From Luteimonas mephitis DSM 12574 (GTDB taxonomy: Bacteria; Pseudomonadota; Gammaproteobacteria; Xanthomonadales; Xanthomonadaceae): DNA of 64,000 nt. Under the pieces are notes generated by a model. That model saw nothing but the letters and a program-made list of their open reading frames with translations. It was not told where the DNA came from and did not search any database. The stretch is from positions 254,507 to 318,506 of the forward strand of contig NZ_KE383817.1 of the NCBI RefSeq assembly GCF_000422305.1, read 5' to 3'. The translations under genes were made by a program, and so were the position numbers. Position 1 is the first letter of the stretch. Each line of letters opens with the position of its first letter. This document shows, in pieces, positions 7,461 through 14,943 of this stretch.

Positions 7461-10319
7461 CTACTTGAACGTGTACTTCATGCCGATGGTGTAGTACCGG
7501 CCAAGCGCGCCGCTGAAGTCCAGCGGGTTGTAGTTGACGCCGCCGTAGGTCAGCGGATCCAGCGGCGCGATCCTGTCGGTCACGTTCGCCACGGAGCCGA
7601 AGATTTCCCAGGATTCGGTCGGCTTCCAGCTGCCCGACAGGTCGATCGTGTAGAACGACTTGAGTTCGCAGCCGCTCGGTGCCGGCGAACCGTCGGCGAA
7701 CTGGCTTGCGCACGGCTGGCCCCGCCACGGCGTGTTGTCCATCGAACCGCGATAGTTCACCACCGTGCTGAGCTTGAACGCGTTGACGTCCCAGGTGGCA
7801 CCGAAGTTGGCACGGTCCTTTGGCGTGCCGATGCAGTTGGTCACGTCGCAGTTGCCGTGCGTGCCCGCGTACTCACGCGATTCCGCGGCGGTGGCAAGCG
7901 AGCCGTCGGGGTTGAAGGTGGCGTCGAGGTCGCGCTTGAACGAGTTGATGCGCGTCCACTGCAGGTCCAGCGTCAGCTGCCCGGCATTGCCCAGGTCGAA
8001 GCGCTGCCGCGCGTCGAAGTCGAACCCCCGCACGGTGGTGGCATTGGCATTGATGTAGCCGGTGCTGACCGCCAGCAGGGTGCCGCTGTGCGGCAGCCCG
8101 GGCAGGTCGTTGTCGTTGCGCAGCACGTTGTCGCCGTTGGCCGCGATCACGCCTGCCGGATCGCCGCCCAGGATCTCGTCGGTGCGCTTGATCTCGAAGG
8201 CATCCAGGGTCAGCGACGTGCTCGGCGTGGGATCCAGCACCAGGCCGACCGTGTAGCTCTTGGCCTGCTCCGGCTTCAGGTCCGGGTTCGGCGAGGTGAT
8301 GATCGCAACCGCCTGCGCCTGGCAGTCGGCCGGGGTGCCGCCCGGCGCGGGATTCACGCCGTCCGGGCAGCGGATCGGATCCTGCGCGTTGCTGAAGGCC
8401 GCCAGCCCGCCCTTGCCCGATTCCGCGGGGTTCGGCGCGCGGAAGCCTTCGGCATACGTCGCGCGCAAGGCGATCCAGTCCATCGGCTTCCACTTGAACC
8501 CGACTTTCGGCGTGGTCGATGTTTCGCCGCCCTCATAGCTGTCCACGCGCACGGCCGCGTTCAACTCCAGCGATTCGAGCACCGGCGCCTGCAGCTCGGC
8601 ATAGGCGCTGGCGACCTGCTCCTTGCCGTCGTAGGCGGAGTAGCCCAGGCCGATGATGTCGCCGATGTCGGTGAAGGTCTGCGGGGTCAGCTCGACCGTC
8701 TGGCGCCGGTACTCCAGGCCAAGCGCCAGCCCGAGCGCACCGCCGCGCAGGTCCATCAGCGATCGCTGCGCACGCGCATCGATCATGTCGAGCTTGCTGC
8801 TCGCCCTGGCGCTGATGGTGGGCGAGATGTAGTCGTAAAGCGCCTGCGAGTTGAGGCCGGAGTTGGCGCCGATGCGCCAGTACCCCACCGGGCTGTCCGG
8901 ATTGGTCAGCACGTCGGCCACCCGGCTGTAGCGCAGGAAGCCGGTACGCGTGTTGGTCAGGTCGGTCTGCGAATGCAGGTAGGCCACGTCGTAATCCCAC
9001 TCGCCCAGCATGCCGTTCATGCCCAGGAGGAAGCGCATGAACGAACTCTCGTTGTGGTTGGTGCGCGGCCCGACGTCGAACGCCGAGTAGCGCAGGCGCA
9101 CCGGCACGCCGTAGGGATTGTCGGGGTGGTCGGCGCCGAGCACGGTCGCGCCCGGCCCGCTGCTGGCATTGACCGGGCCGCCGGGATATCCCCACGACCC
9201 GGACACGCCGGAGGGCGTGTTGTTGAAGTCGTTGGTCTTCTTCGAATAGCTCAGCTCGGTATAGAACTCGGTCTCGTCGCTGATCGCGAAGGTGCCGCGC
9301 GAGAAGAAATTGATGTACTCCTCCTTCGGCGTGAGGTTCCGGAACAGCCCCGCGGCATCCCAGAGGCAGCCGCCGTTCGGGTCCTGCGGCGCCACGCTGG
9401 AGAACTGCGAGCAGCCCGGCAGCGAGACGTACTGCAACGTCACCGGATCGCGCACGGCGCCGTTGGGCGTGCTGCCGGAGTTGCCTGGGCCCTGGATGCC
9501 GGTGTCCGGATCGATCGCACCGGGCGTGATGTTGCCCTGCAGGAATCCGTTCGCGGTCGCGGCGCCGATGTCGTAACCCCACGGGCGGATGTCGCCGGTG
9601 CCGATCCACTTGCGATTGCGACGGTCGCTGACGTTGATCGCATCGGTCTTCGCGGCTTCGAGGCTGAAGAAGAAATTGAAACCGTCCTTCGCCAGGTCAC
9701 CGGTGCCGGCGGTGATCGACGCCTTGCGCTGGTTGCCGTCGCTATCGCCCGAAGTGCCGTAGGAGCCCTTGATCACCGCGCCGGTGAAATCCTTGCGCAG
9801 GATGACGTTGACCACGCCCGCGATCGCATCGGAACCATAGATCGCCGAGGCCCCGTCCTTCAGCACGTCGATGCGTTCGACTGCTTCCAGCGGAATCGTG
9901 CTGAGGTCGGTGAACACCTTCTGGCCGTCGTCGGCGAGGCCGAACGGCGCCATCCGTCGCCCGTTGAGCAGGATCAGGGTCGAACCGGCACCCAGGCCGC
10001 GCAGCGAGACGCCCGCGCCGCCCGAGGCGAAACCGTTGCCAAAGGTCTTCGGGATGGAACCCGCGCCGTCGGACGTCAGTGTCTGCAGGTACTCGGCGAC
10101 GGTGGTCTTGCCGGTGCGGTCGATTTCCTGGCGGGTGATGACCTGGACCGGAGACGCGGTCTCGGTATCGGTGCGCGGGATGTTGGATCCGGTGACCACG
10201 ATCCGGTCGAGGGTCCTGGGCGCCTGTGCTTCCTGCGCCAGCACTGCAGGTGCAGCGCCGACAAGGGTGGTGGCAAGGAGCGCGCGCCTGACTGCCTGGC
10301 CAAGGGGTGCATGCAACAT
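7461..10319 (-). CDS. TonB-dependent receptor
   Basis: Outer-membrane receptor of 952 residues. After a signal peptide ending AAPAVLAQ comes the TonB-box region TLDRIVVTGSNIPRT. The plug follows (SPVQVITRQEIDRTGKTTVA, GVSLRGLGAGSTLILLNGRR, and the plug-closing ERIDVLKDGASAIYGSDAIAG and VVNVILRK). A barrel then runs to YYTIGMKYTFK. The VTGSNIPR subgroup is greatly expanded in Xanthomonadales and imports oligosaccharides or peptides in studied cases; the ligand here is unknown. I chose ATG 10319, 9 bases after GGAGG; the ATG at 10328 would touch that GGAGG. A TTGACT/TATCAC promoter lies upstream, and a TonB-like gene is divergent. Confidence 0.9.
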   Translation of the reverse strand: MLHAPLGQAVRRALLATTLVGAAPAVLAQEAQAPRTLDRIVVTGSNIPRTDTETASPVQVITRQEIDRTGKTTVAEYLQTLTSDGAGSIPKTFGNGFASGGAGVSLRGLGAGSTLILLNGRRMAPFGLADDGQKVFTDLSTIPLEAVERIDVLKDGASAIYGSDAIAGVVNVILRKDFTGAVIKGSYGTSGDSDGNQRKASITAGTGDLAKDGFNFFFSLEAAKTDAINVSDRRNRKWIGTGDIRPWGYDIGAATANGFLQGNITPGAIDPDTGIQGPGNSGSTPNGAVRDPVTLQYVSLPGCSQFSSVAPQDPNGGCLWDAAGLFRNLTPKEEYINFFSRGTFAISDETEFYTELSYSKKTNDFNNTPSGVSGSWGYPGGPVNASSGPGATVLGADHPDNPYGVPVRLRYSAFDVGPRTNHNESSFMRFLLGMNGMLGEWDYDVAYLHSQTDLTNTRTGFLRYSRVADVLTNPDSPVGYWRIGANSGLNSQALYDYISPTISARASSKLDMIDARAQRSLMDLRGGALGLALGLEYRRQTVELTPQTFTDIGDIIGLGYSAYDGKEQVASAYAELQAPVLESLELNAAVRVDSYEGGETSTTPKVGFKWKPMDWIALRATYAEGFRAPNPAESGKGGLAAFSNAQDPIRCPDGVNPAPGGTPADCQAQAVAIITSPNPDLKPEQAKSYTVGLVLDPTPSTSLTLDAFEIKRTDEILGGDPAGVIAANGDNVLRNDNDLPGLPHSGTLLAVSTGYINANATTVRGFDFDARQRFDLGNAGQLTLDLQWTRINSFKRDLDATFNPDGSLATAAESREYAGTHGNCDVTNCIGTPKDRANFGATWDVNAFKLSTVVNYRGSMDNTPWRGQPCASQFADGSPAPSGCELKSFYTIDLSGSWKPTESWEIFGSVANVTDRIAPLDPLTYGGVNYNPLDFSGALGRYYTIGMKYTFK

Positions 10320-10703
10320 GGGTGACATCCTCCCGAGAAGGTTGGTCCCCTGTTTTTCGTGATGAAGCAGCCGCCGTGATACGCCGAATCGGACTGGAGT
10401 CAACGCTTCATTAACGTTTGGCGTTCCGCCAGCTAGATTCGGTACATCTTCCTGACTGCCTCTCGCCCGACCGCGGGGAATTCCGAGCCGACCGGCTCTC
10501 ATGCTGAACACGCAAATGCCCCGGGCCAGACCATCTTCGGCGCGGTTTTCCACCTCCCGCCGGACCGGACGCTTGCCCTGCGGACATATCCGGCGCAACG
10601 TGTACCCGCAGTCGAGTCGGGCGCCAGGGGTGCCGGTTGGCTCAACCCCACGCCCGCCGTCCGCGCGTTAAGGATCGTGCAACGCAACCTGTGGAGGTGG
10701 GTC
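10320..10703. other. Divergent regulatory gap between receptor and TonB-like gene
   Basis: 384 bases with no supported gene. The receptor promoter lies at 10376-10403. Just upstream of its -35 is an imperfect inverted repeat, AACGC (10402-10406) with GCGTT (10421-10425), enclosing AACGTT, a possible repressor site. I see no clear promoter hexamers for the plus-strand TonB-like gene. Confidence 0.5.
10376..10403 (-). promoter_or_regulatory. Sigma-70-type promoter of the TonB-dependent receptor gene
   Basis: On the minus strand TTGACT (10403-10398) is separated by 16 bases from TATCAC (10381-10376). That predicts a transcript starting near 10369 with a leader of about 50 bases that contains GGAGG before ATG 10319. 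Confidence 0.6.
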
Positions 10704-11375
10704 ATGGTGCTGCAACACGCTCATCCGTTCTTCGCTGCTTCCCTTCCCCGGCTCGACTTCGCACGCATCGCAGCGGGCGCCGGGGCCATCGCGCTCAACG
10801 TCGTCGTGCTCCTGCTGCTGCTGATCCCGGCGGGCCTGCCGGATATCGCGCCGCAGGCCGCCCCCGGGATCATCGTCGTCCCCATCACCGAGAAGATTCC
10901 GCCACCGCCGGTGCCCGTCCCCATCGTCCAGCCAGCGCCGACGGTCGCACCGTCCACGCCGGCGCCGGTACGGCCTGACATCGTGCAACCGGTCGTGGAG
11001 CAGATCATCGTCGAGCAGGGTTCACTGCCGGCGGAACAGGCCGCGACGCCACCGGTGGAAACCGGCGTCGGCAGCATCGCGCCGTCCGCCGGCCCGATCG
11101 CCGGCATGCGTCTGGAGTACATCGACGCGCCCTCGCCCAGGTATCCGCGCGACGCGTTGATCGCAGGATTGCACGGCACGGTGATGCTGCAGGTGCTGGT
11201 CGACGTGGACGGTCGCCCGCTGCGGGTGGACATCCAGCGCAGCAGCGGGCATCGCGTGCTTGACGAAGCCGCGCGCAGGCAGGTGCTGCGGCACTGGCTG
11301 TTCCGGCCGGCGACCGCGGATGGCCACCCCGTGCAGGCCGTCGGCATCGTGCCGATCGCCTTCAACCTCGACTGA
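10704..11375 (+). CDS. TonB-like energy transducer
   Basis: Protein of 223 residues. A short cytoplasmic N terminus is followed by one membrane segment (about residues 24-45, IAAGAGAIALNVVVLLLLLI) and a periplasmic Pro/Val-rich linker (IPPPPVPVPIVQPAPTVAP). The C-terminal TonB domain begins near SPRYPRDALIAGLHGTVML and includes the conserved DGRPLRVDIQRSSGHRVLDEAA. The QVLRHWLFRPA stretch corresponds to the YP...W.F.PA signature of the family. It couples the proton motive force to outer-membrane receptors, and the divergent receptor gene is the obvious partner (inference). I chose ATG 10704, 7 bases after GGAGG; the GTG at 10677 has no ribosome site. Confidence 0.88.
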   Translation: MVLQHAHPFFAASLPRLDFARIAAGAGAIALNVVVLLLLLIPAGLPDIAPQAAPGIIVVPITEKIPPPPVPVPIVQPAPTVAPSTPAPVRPDIVQPVVEQIIVEQGSLPAEQAATPPVETGVGSIAPSAGPIAGMRLEYIDAPSPRYPRDALIAGLHGTVMLQVLVDVDGRPLRVDIQRSSGHRVLDEAARRQVLRHWLFRPATADGHPVQAVGIVPIAFNLD

Positions 11376-11439
11376 GCGGCACTGCGGCCGGCAGCGGGGT
11401 CCGCGCATGCGGGCCTCGCTGCATCCGCGCATCGCGCAT

Positions 11440-11910
11440 CTACGCGCGGTGGTAGGGGTGGTTGGCCAGCAGCGCGCAGGCGCGATAGAGCTGTTCGGCC
11501 AGTACCAGCCGCACCAGCATGTGCGGCAGGGTCAGCGGCCCCAGCGACCATTGCTCGTCGGCGCGCGCGACCACGTCGCCGGCATGGCCTTCGGGGCCGC
11601 CGATGAGGAAGGCCAGGTCGCGGCCGAGGCCGCGCCAGTGTTCCATGCGCACGGCGAGCTGTTCGGAGGAATGCTGGCGGCCGCGTCCGTCCAGCACGAC
11701 GACGTGGGCATTCTTCGGCAGCGCCGCGAGGACCCGCGCGCCTTCATCCTGGGTGGCGCGCGCGGCGTCGCGGTGCTTGCCGCGCAGGCCCGGCGCGATT
11801 TCCACCAGGTCCAGCGGCAGCCAGTGCGAGAGGCGCTTTTCGTACTCGACGTAGCCTTCGGCGACCCAGTGCGGGGCGCGTTCGCCGACGGCGACCAGCC
11901 TGGCTTTCAT
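11440..11910 (-). CDS. rlmH: 23S rRNA pseudouridine(1915)-N3 methyltransferase
   Basis: RlmH is a SPOUT methyltransferase that modifies pseudouridine 1915 of helix 69 in 70S ribosomes. At 156 residues it has the usual length. Motifs include the N-terminal MKARLVAVGERAPHWVAEGY, the SAM-binding knot FLIGGPEGHAGDV, and the C-terminal SLGPLTLPHMLVRLVLAEQLYRA ending YHRA. The ending normally reads NHPYHR, as here. It is the last gene of the leuS-lptE-holA-nadD-rsfS-rlmH block. A palindromic repeat lies between it and rsfS. Confidence 0.96.
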   Translation of the reverse strand: MKARLVAVGERAPHWVAEGYVEYEKRLSHWLPLDLVEIAPGLRGKHRDAARATQDEGARVLAALPKNAHVVVLDGRGRQHSSEQLAVRMEHWRGLGRDLAFLIGGPEGHAGDVVARADEQWSLGPLTLPHMLVRLVLAEQLYRACALLANHPYHRA

Positions 11911-11964
11911 CGCTGCATGTCCCGTGGCTGCGGGTTCGGAACGCGTCGCGGCATGACGCCACCC

Positions 11965-12044
11965 GCAGGAGCGGCCTCAGCAGCGAGCTTTGCGGGGAAT
12001 CTGCACGACAACCTCAAAAGCCCGCGGCTGAAGCCGCTCCTGCA
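11965..12044. repeat. REP-like inverted repeat between rsfS and rlmH
   Basis: The arms GCAGGAGCGGCCTCAGC (from 11965) and GGCTGAAGCCGCTCCTGC (ending near 12043) pair imperfectly around about 45 bases. They resemble the GTAGGAGCGG palindromes elsewhere in this window, with GCAGGAGC instead of GTAGGAGC. Confidence 0.6.
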
Positions 12045-12064
12045 AAAGCCGCGTGCGAGCAATC

Positions 12065-12487
12065 TCAACGACGCTCGTCGGCGTCGGTTTCGAGTTCTTG
12101 CCCGGCCGGCGGCTCGTCGCCGACCGTCCACAGGCGCTCGAGCGCGTAGAACTCGCGCACGCGCGGCAGCATCACGTGGACGACGACGTCGCCCAGGTCC
12201 ACCAGCACCCATTCGGCCTCGCGCTCGCCTTCCACGCCCAGCGGTTGGCAGTCGAGCTTCTTGGCGAAGCGCACGACCTCGTCTGCGATCGCCTTGACGT
12301 GCCGGGTCGACGTGCCCGAAGCAATGACCATGTAGTCGCAGACGCTGGTCCTGCCGCGGACGTCGATCTCGACGACGTCGTTGGCCTTGAGTTCGGCAAC
12401 CGCGTCCTTGACCGATTCGAGCAGGGCGTCGACGGATGGCGGCGGATTGGGGAGGCGGGTCTTGATGACTTGCGCGGTACTGGTCAA
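12065..12487 (-). CDS. rsfS: Ribosome silencing factor RsfS
   Basis: RsfS (YbeB/Iojap) binds L14 of the 50S subunit and blocks subunit joining when nutrients are low. Of the 140 residues, the core carries the family motifs VKDAVAELKANDVVEIDVRG, CDYMVIASGTSTRHVKAIADEV and WVLVDLGDVVVHVMLPRVREFYALERLW. The only workable start is TTG 12487 (then ACC AGT ACC). Upstream in frame there is no ATG or GTG before a TAA at about 12520, and no Shine-Dalgarno is visible. A perfect TATAAT lies inside the end of nadD, so rsfS-rlmH may also be transcribed separately. Confidence 0.93.
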   Translation of the reverse strand: MTSTAQVIKTRLPNPPPSVDALLESVKDAVAELKANDVVEIDVRGRTSVCDYMVIASGTSTRHVKAIADEVVRFAKKLDCQPLGVEGEREAEWVLVDLGDVVVHVMLPRVREFYALERLWTVGDEPPAGQELETDADERR

Positions 12488-12519
12488 GTGGGCGTGGCTC
12501 TGGATGCGTGCGTCGGTCG

Positions 12520-12525
12520 ATTATA
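12520..12525 (-). promoter_or_regulatory. Consensus -10 hexamer for rsfS-rlmH
   Basis: A perfect TATAAT on the minus strand overlaps the nadD stop codon and predicts transcription from about 12513, some 25 bases upstream of the TTG start. The -35 region is GC-rich and not recognisable. Confidence 0.45.
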
Positions 12526-13204
12526 GGGGAGGCCGCGCGGCTGGCCCGGAATCCCGGCTGCCGTTCAGGTACAAACGGTGGCGTTCGATGTAATCGGCAA
12601 CGGCCGCGGGCACTTCGTCGCGCCAGGGGCGGCCGGCGGCGATGCGCTGGCGGATCGCGGTTGCCGATTCGCCGTGCAGCGCCTGGTGCAGCCGGAAGAC
12701 GAGGCCGGCAGGCGTGTCCCGCAGCGCTTGCGGCGCGTGGCACCAGCGCCCGGCCAGCATGGCGGCCAGTTCCGGGCGCAAGTCGCGGTCCAGCGGGCTG
12801 CCCGGGCGCTCGGCGATGATGAAATGGGCCTGGTCGAAAAGCTCGCGCCAGCGGTGCCAGTCCGGCAGGCCGACGAAGCTGTCGGCGCCGACCAGCAGCG
12901 CGATCGGCGCGTCGGCACCGTGTTCGGCGCGCAGGTCATGCAGGGTGTCGATGCTGTAGCTGCGGCCCTCGCGGCGCAGCTCGCGCCGGTCGACGCACAG
13001 GCCATCTTCGCCGGCGACGGCCAGGTCGAGCATCTCCGCGCGCTGGGCGGCGGTTGCGCCGGGCGGGCTGCGATGCGGCGGGTCCGCCGCCGGCATCAGC
13101 CGGATCGCGGTGTCGAACACATCGCGCGCCGCACGGGCGATGGCGAGGTGGCCGTCGTGGACGGGATCGAAGGTGCCGCCGTAGTAGACGCGCAGGCCGG
13201 CCAT
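12521..13204 (-). CDS. nadD: Nicotinate-nucleotide adenylyltransferase
   Basis: NadD converts nicotinate mononucleotide and ATP to deamido-NAD in the NAD biosynthesis and salvage route. The 227 residues start MAGLRVYYGGTFDPVHDGHL, containing the nucleotidyltransferase GTFDPVHxGH motif. They go on with MPAADPPHRSPPGATAAQRAEML, RREGRSYSIDTLHDLR and a C-terminal SATAIRQRIAAG (the ISxTxIR equivalent). ATG 13204 lies only 4 bases after the holA stop, so the genes are cotranscribed. The position after holA is the conserved gammaproteobacterial one. Confidence 0.96.
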   Translation of the reverse strand: MAGLRVYYGGTFDPVHDGHLAIARAARDVFDTAIRLMPAADPPHRSPPGATAAQRAEMLDLAVAGEDGLCVDRRELRREGRSYSIDTLHDLRAEHGADAPIALLVGADSFVGLPDWHRWRELFDQAHFIIAERPGSPLDRDLRPELAAMLAGRWCHAPQALRDTPAGLVFRLHQALHGESATAIRQRIAAGRPWRDEVPAAVADYIERHRLYLNGSRDSGPAARPPL

Positions 13205-13208
13205 CAGG

Positions 13209-14237
13209 TCAGGCCAGCAGCGGCCGTGCCTTGGCGTCGGCGACCACCAGCAGCAGCCGCTCGAGCACCTGCCAGGCATCGCCCTGCCCGCGCCCCTTGG
13301 CGATCCGGTCGACCCGGCCGGCTTCGGCGACGAAGCGCTCCCAGTGCGGCGCCGCGTGGCGCTGCAGCGCGCGGCGATAGGTTGCCTGCTTGGAATCCCA
13401 GACCCGCTGCGCCTTGAACTCCGCCGCCAGGTTGCCGTTGCGTGCCTGCACCCGCGCCAGCGCCGCGACGGTGAGCAATTCCTTGACCACCATGCCCATC
13501 AGCGCGTGGATCGCCTCGCCTTCGGCCTGCAGGCCGGCGAGCATCCGCGAGGCACGCGCGCCCTGCCCGTTCAACGCCGCATCGAGCATCCGGAACACAT
13601 CGAAACGCGCCGCGTCGGCCACCAGCGACTCCATCCGCGCGGCATCGATCGGCTTGCCGTCGGCGAGCAGCACCAGCTTGTCGATCTCCTGCGCGGCGGC
13701 GAGCAGGTTGCCTTCGACGCGCTCGACCAGCCGCTGCACCGCGCCGCGATCGGCCTGCACGCCGCGCTTGCGCAGTCGCGCTTCCACCCATCCCGGCATC
13801 TGGTCGGGCCGGACCTGCCTGGCCACGGCCAGGCTGCCGGCGCGGGCGATGGCCTCGCTCCACTTGCCGCCGTGCTTGTTGCTCCACTCGCCGCCGGTGA
13901 CCAGCAGCACGATGTCGCCGGGCGGCTGCAGGCAGTAGTCGACGATCAGTTCGCCGCCTTCCTTGCCCGGCCGCGCGGTGGGCAGGCGCAGCTCGATCAG
14001 CCGCTGGGCCGAGAACAGGCTGGGCGCGCGGAAGGTCATCGCCAGCGCATTCCAGTCGAAGTCGCGACCGTCGGCGTCGAAGACCTCGCGCTCGGCGTAG
14101 CCCTGCGTGCGGGCGTGGGCGCGGACGGCATCGGCGGCCTCGAGCACGAGCAGTGGCTCCGGGCCGGTGATCATGTAGATCGGGCGCAGCGGCTCCCCGG
14201 CAAGCCGCGAAACCAGGCTTTCCGGGGTCAGTTCCAT
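13209..14237 (-). CDS. holA: DNA polymerase III subunit delta
   Basis: HolA is the wrench of the clamp-loader complex that opens the beta sliding clamp. The length of 342 residues is typical. Its N terminus, MELTPESLVSRLAGEPLRPIY followed by MITGPEPLLVLEAADAVR, carries the degenerate nucleotide-binding fold. Later motifs include WVEARLRKRGVQADRGAV, VERVEGNLLAAAQEIDKLVLL and RFDVFRMLDAALNGQ. ATG 14237 was chosen because translation upstream of it in the same frame is Arg/Pro-rich. It follows lptE by 34 bases and is followed by nadD after 4 bases. Confidence 0.94.
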   Translation of the reverse strand: MELTPESLVSRLAGEPLRPIYMITGPEPLLVLEAADAVRAHARTQGYAEREVFDADGRDFDWNALAMTFRAPSLFSAQRLIELRLPTARPGKEGGELIVDYCLQPPGDIVLLVTGGEWSNKHGGKWSEAIARAGSLAVARQVRPDQMPGWVEARLRKRGVQADRGAVQRLVERVEGNLLAAAQEIDKLVLLADGKPIDAARMESLVADAARFDVFRMLDAALNGQGARASRMLAGLQAEGEAIHALMGMVVKELLTVAALARVQARNGNLAAEFKAQRVWDSKQATYRRALQRHAAPHWERFVAEAGRVDRIAKGRGQGDAWQVLERLLLVVADAKARPLLA

Positions 14238-14271
14238 GGTGAATCCATTGCTGGCGGCGGCGAGACGACGC

Positions 14272-14889
14272 TCAGGGCGTGGTCGCCTGCTCCGCGGCGG
14301 GAGGCTCCGCGGCGGGCTCTTCGGAAGGTGAAGCCTCGTCGGCAGGCGCCGGTGACGGTTCGTCCGGCATCCCGATCGGCACGGGCGCGCGCGAGGCGGC
14401 ATCGATCCGGCGCAGGATCGAGGCGGTCATTTCCTTCTGCATCTCGCGGGCCAGCAGTTCGCGCTCGCCTTCGGTGCCGGTCGAGCGCGTCGGCACCGAC
14501 ACGTAGTCGCGCGACAGTTCCACCGTCTGCTGCGGCACCACGTTGGTGCCATCTGCCTTGTCGAGGCTGAAGATCACCGCGTAGCGCAGCGTGTACTCCT
14601 GTGCGCGGCCGAACTGGTCGATGCTGATCGGCGTCGAACCCCATTTCTCGAGGCGGATGCGCAGCGTGGCCACGTCGCCTTTCGCATCTTCAGGTGCCGG
14701 AGTGGCGCCGGCCTGCTCCAGCGCCACGGCGAGCGACTCGGCCAGCGGGCTGTACGGATCCTTGGCCACCACGCGCACCGGGCCCAGGTCGGGCGGCAGG
14801 GTCAGCGCGCTGCGCAGGTGGAAGCCGCAGGCGGCCAGGCCCACCACCAGGGCGAGCAGCGCGAACGTTCGGGTCATGCGTCGGGTCAT
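14272..14889 (-). CDS. lptE: LPS assembly lipoprotein LptE
   Basis: LptE (RlpB) plugs the LptD barrel at the outer membrane during lipopolysaccharide export. The 205-residue precursor has a lipoprotein signal ending LVVGLAACGFHLR, and CGFxLR is the hallmark start of mature LptE. The body includes ALTLPPDLGPVRVVAKD and LRIRLEKWGSTPIS, then DQFGRAQEYTLRYAVIFSL. The C-terminal 40 residues are Pro/Glu/Ala-rich and probably disordered. ATG 14889 and an in-frame ATG at 14877 are both possible; neither has a ribosome site. The gene lies between leuS and holA, the standard order. Confidence 0.92.
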   Translation of the reverse strand: MTRRMTRTFALLALVVGLAACGFHLRSALTLPPDLGPVRVVAKDPYSPLAESLAVALEQAGATPAPEDAKGDVATLRIRLEKWGSTPISIDQFGRAQEYTLRYAVIFSLDKADGTNVVPQQTVELSRDYVSVPTRSTGTEGERELLAREMQKEMTASILRRIDAASRAPVPIGMPDEPSPAPADEASPSEEPAAEPPAAEQATTP

Positions 14890-14943
14890 GCGCGCAAGTC
14901 TGTACGACGGACCCGGACCCGGCAAGCAGGACGTCGGCACCGT

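Noticed and set aside
7425..10325. Long plus-strand open frame opposite the second TonB-dependent receptor
   Set aside because: It is an antisense shadow; the minus strand has signal peptide, plug and barrel motifs, while this frame has none.
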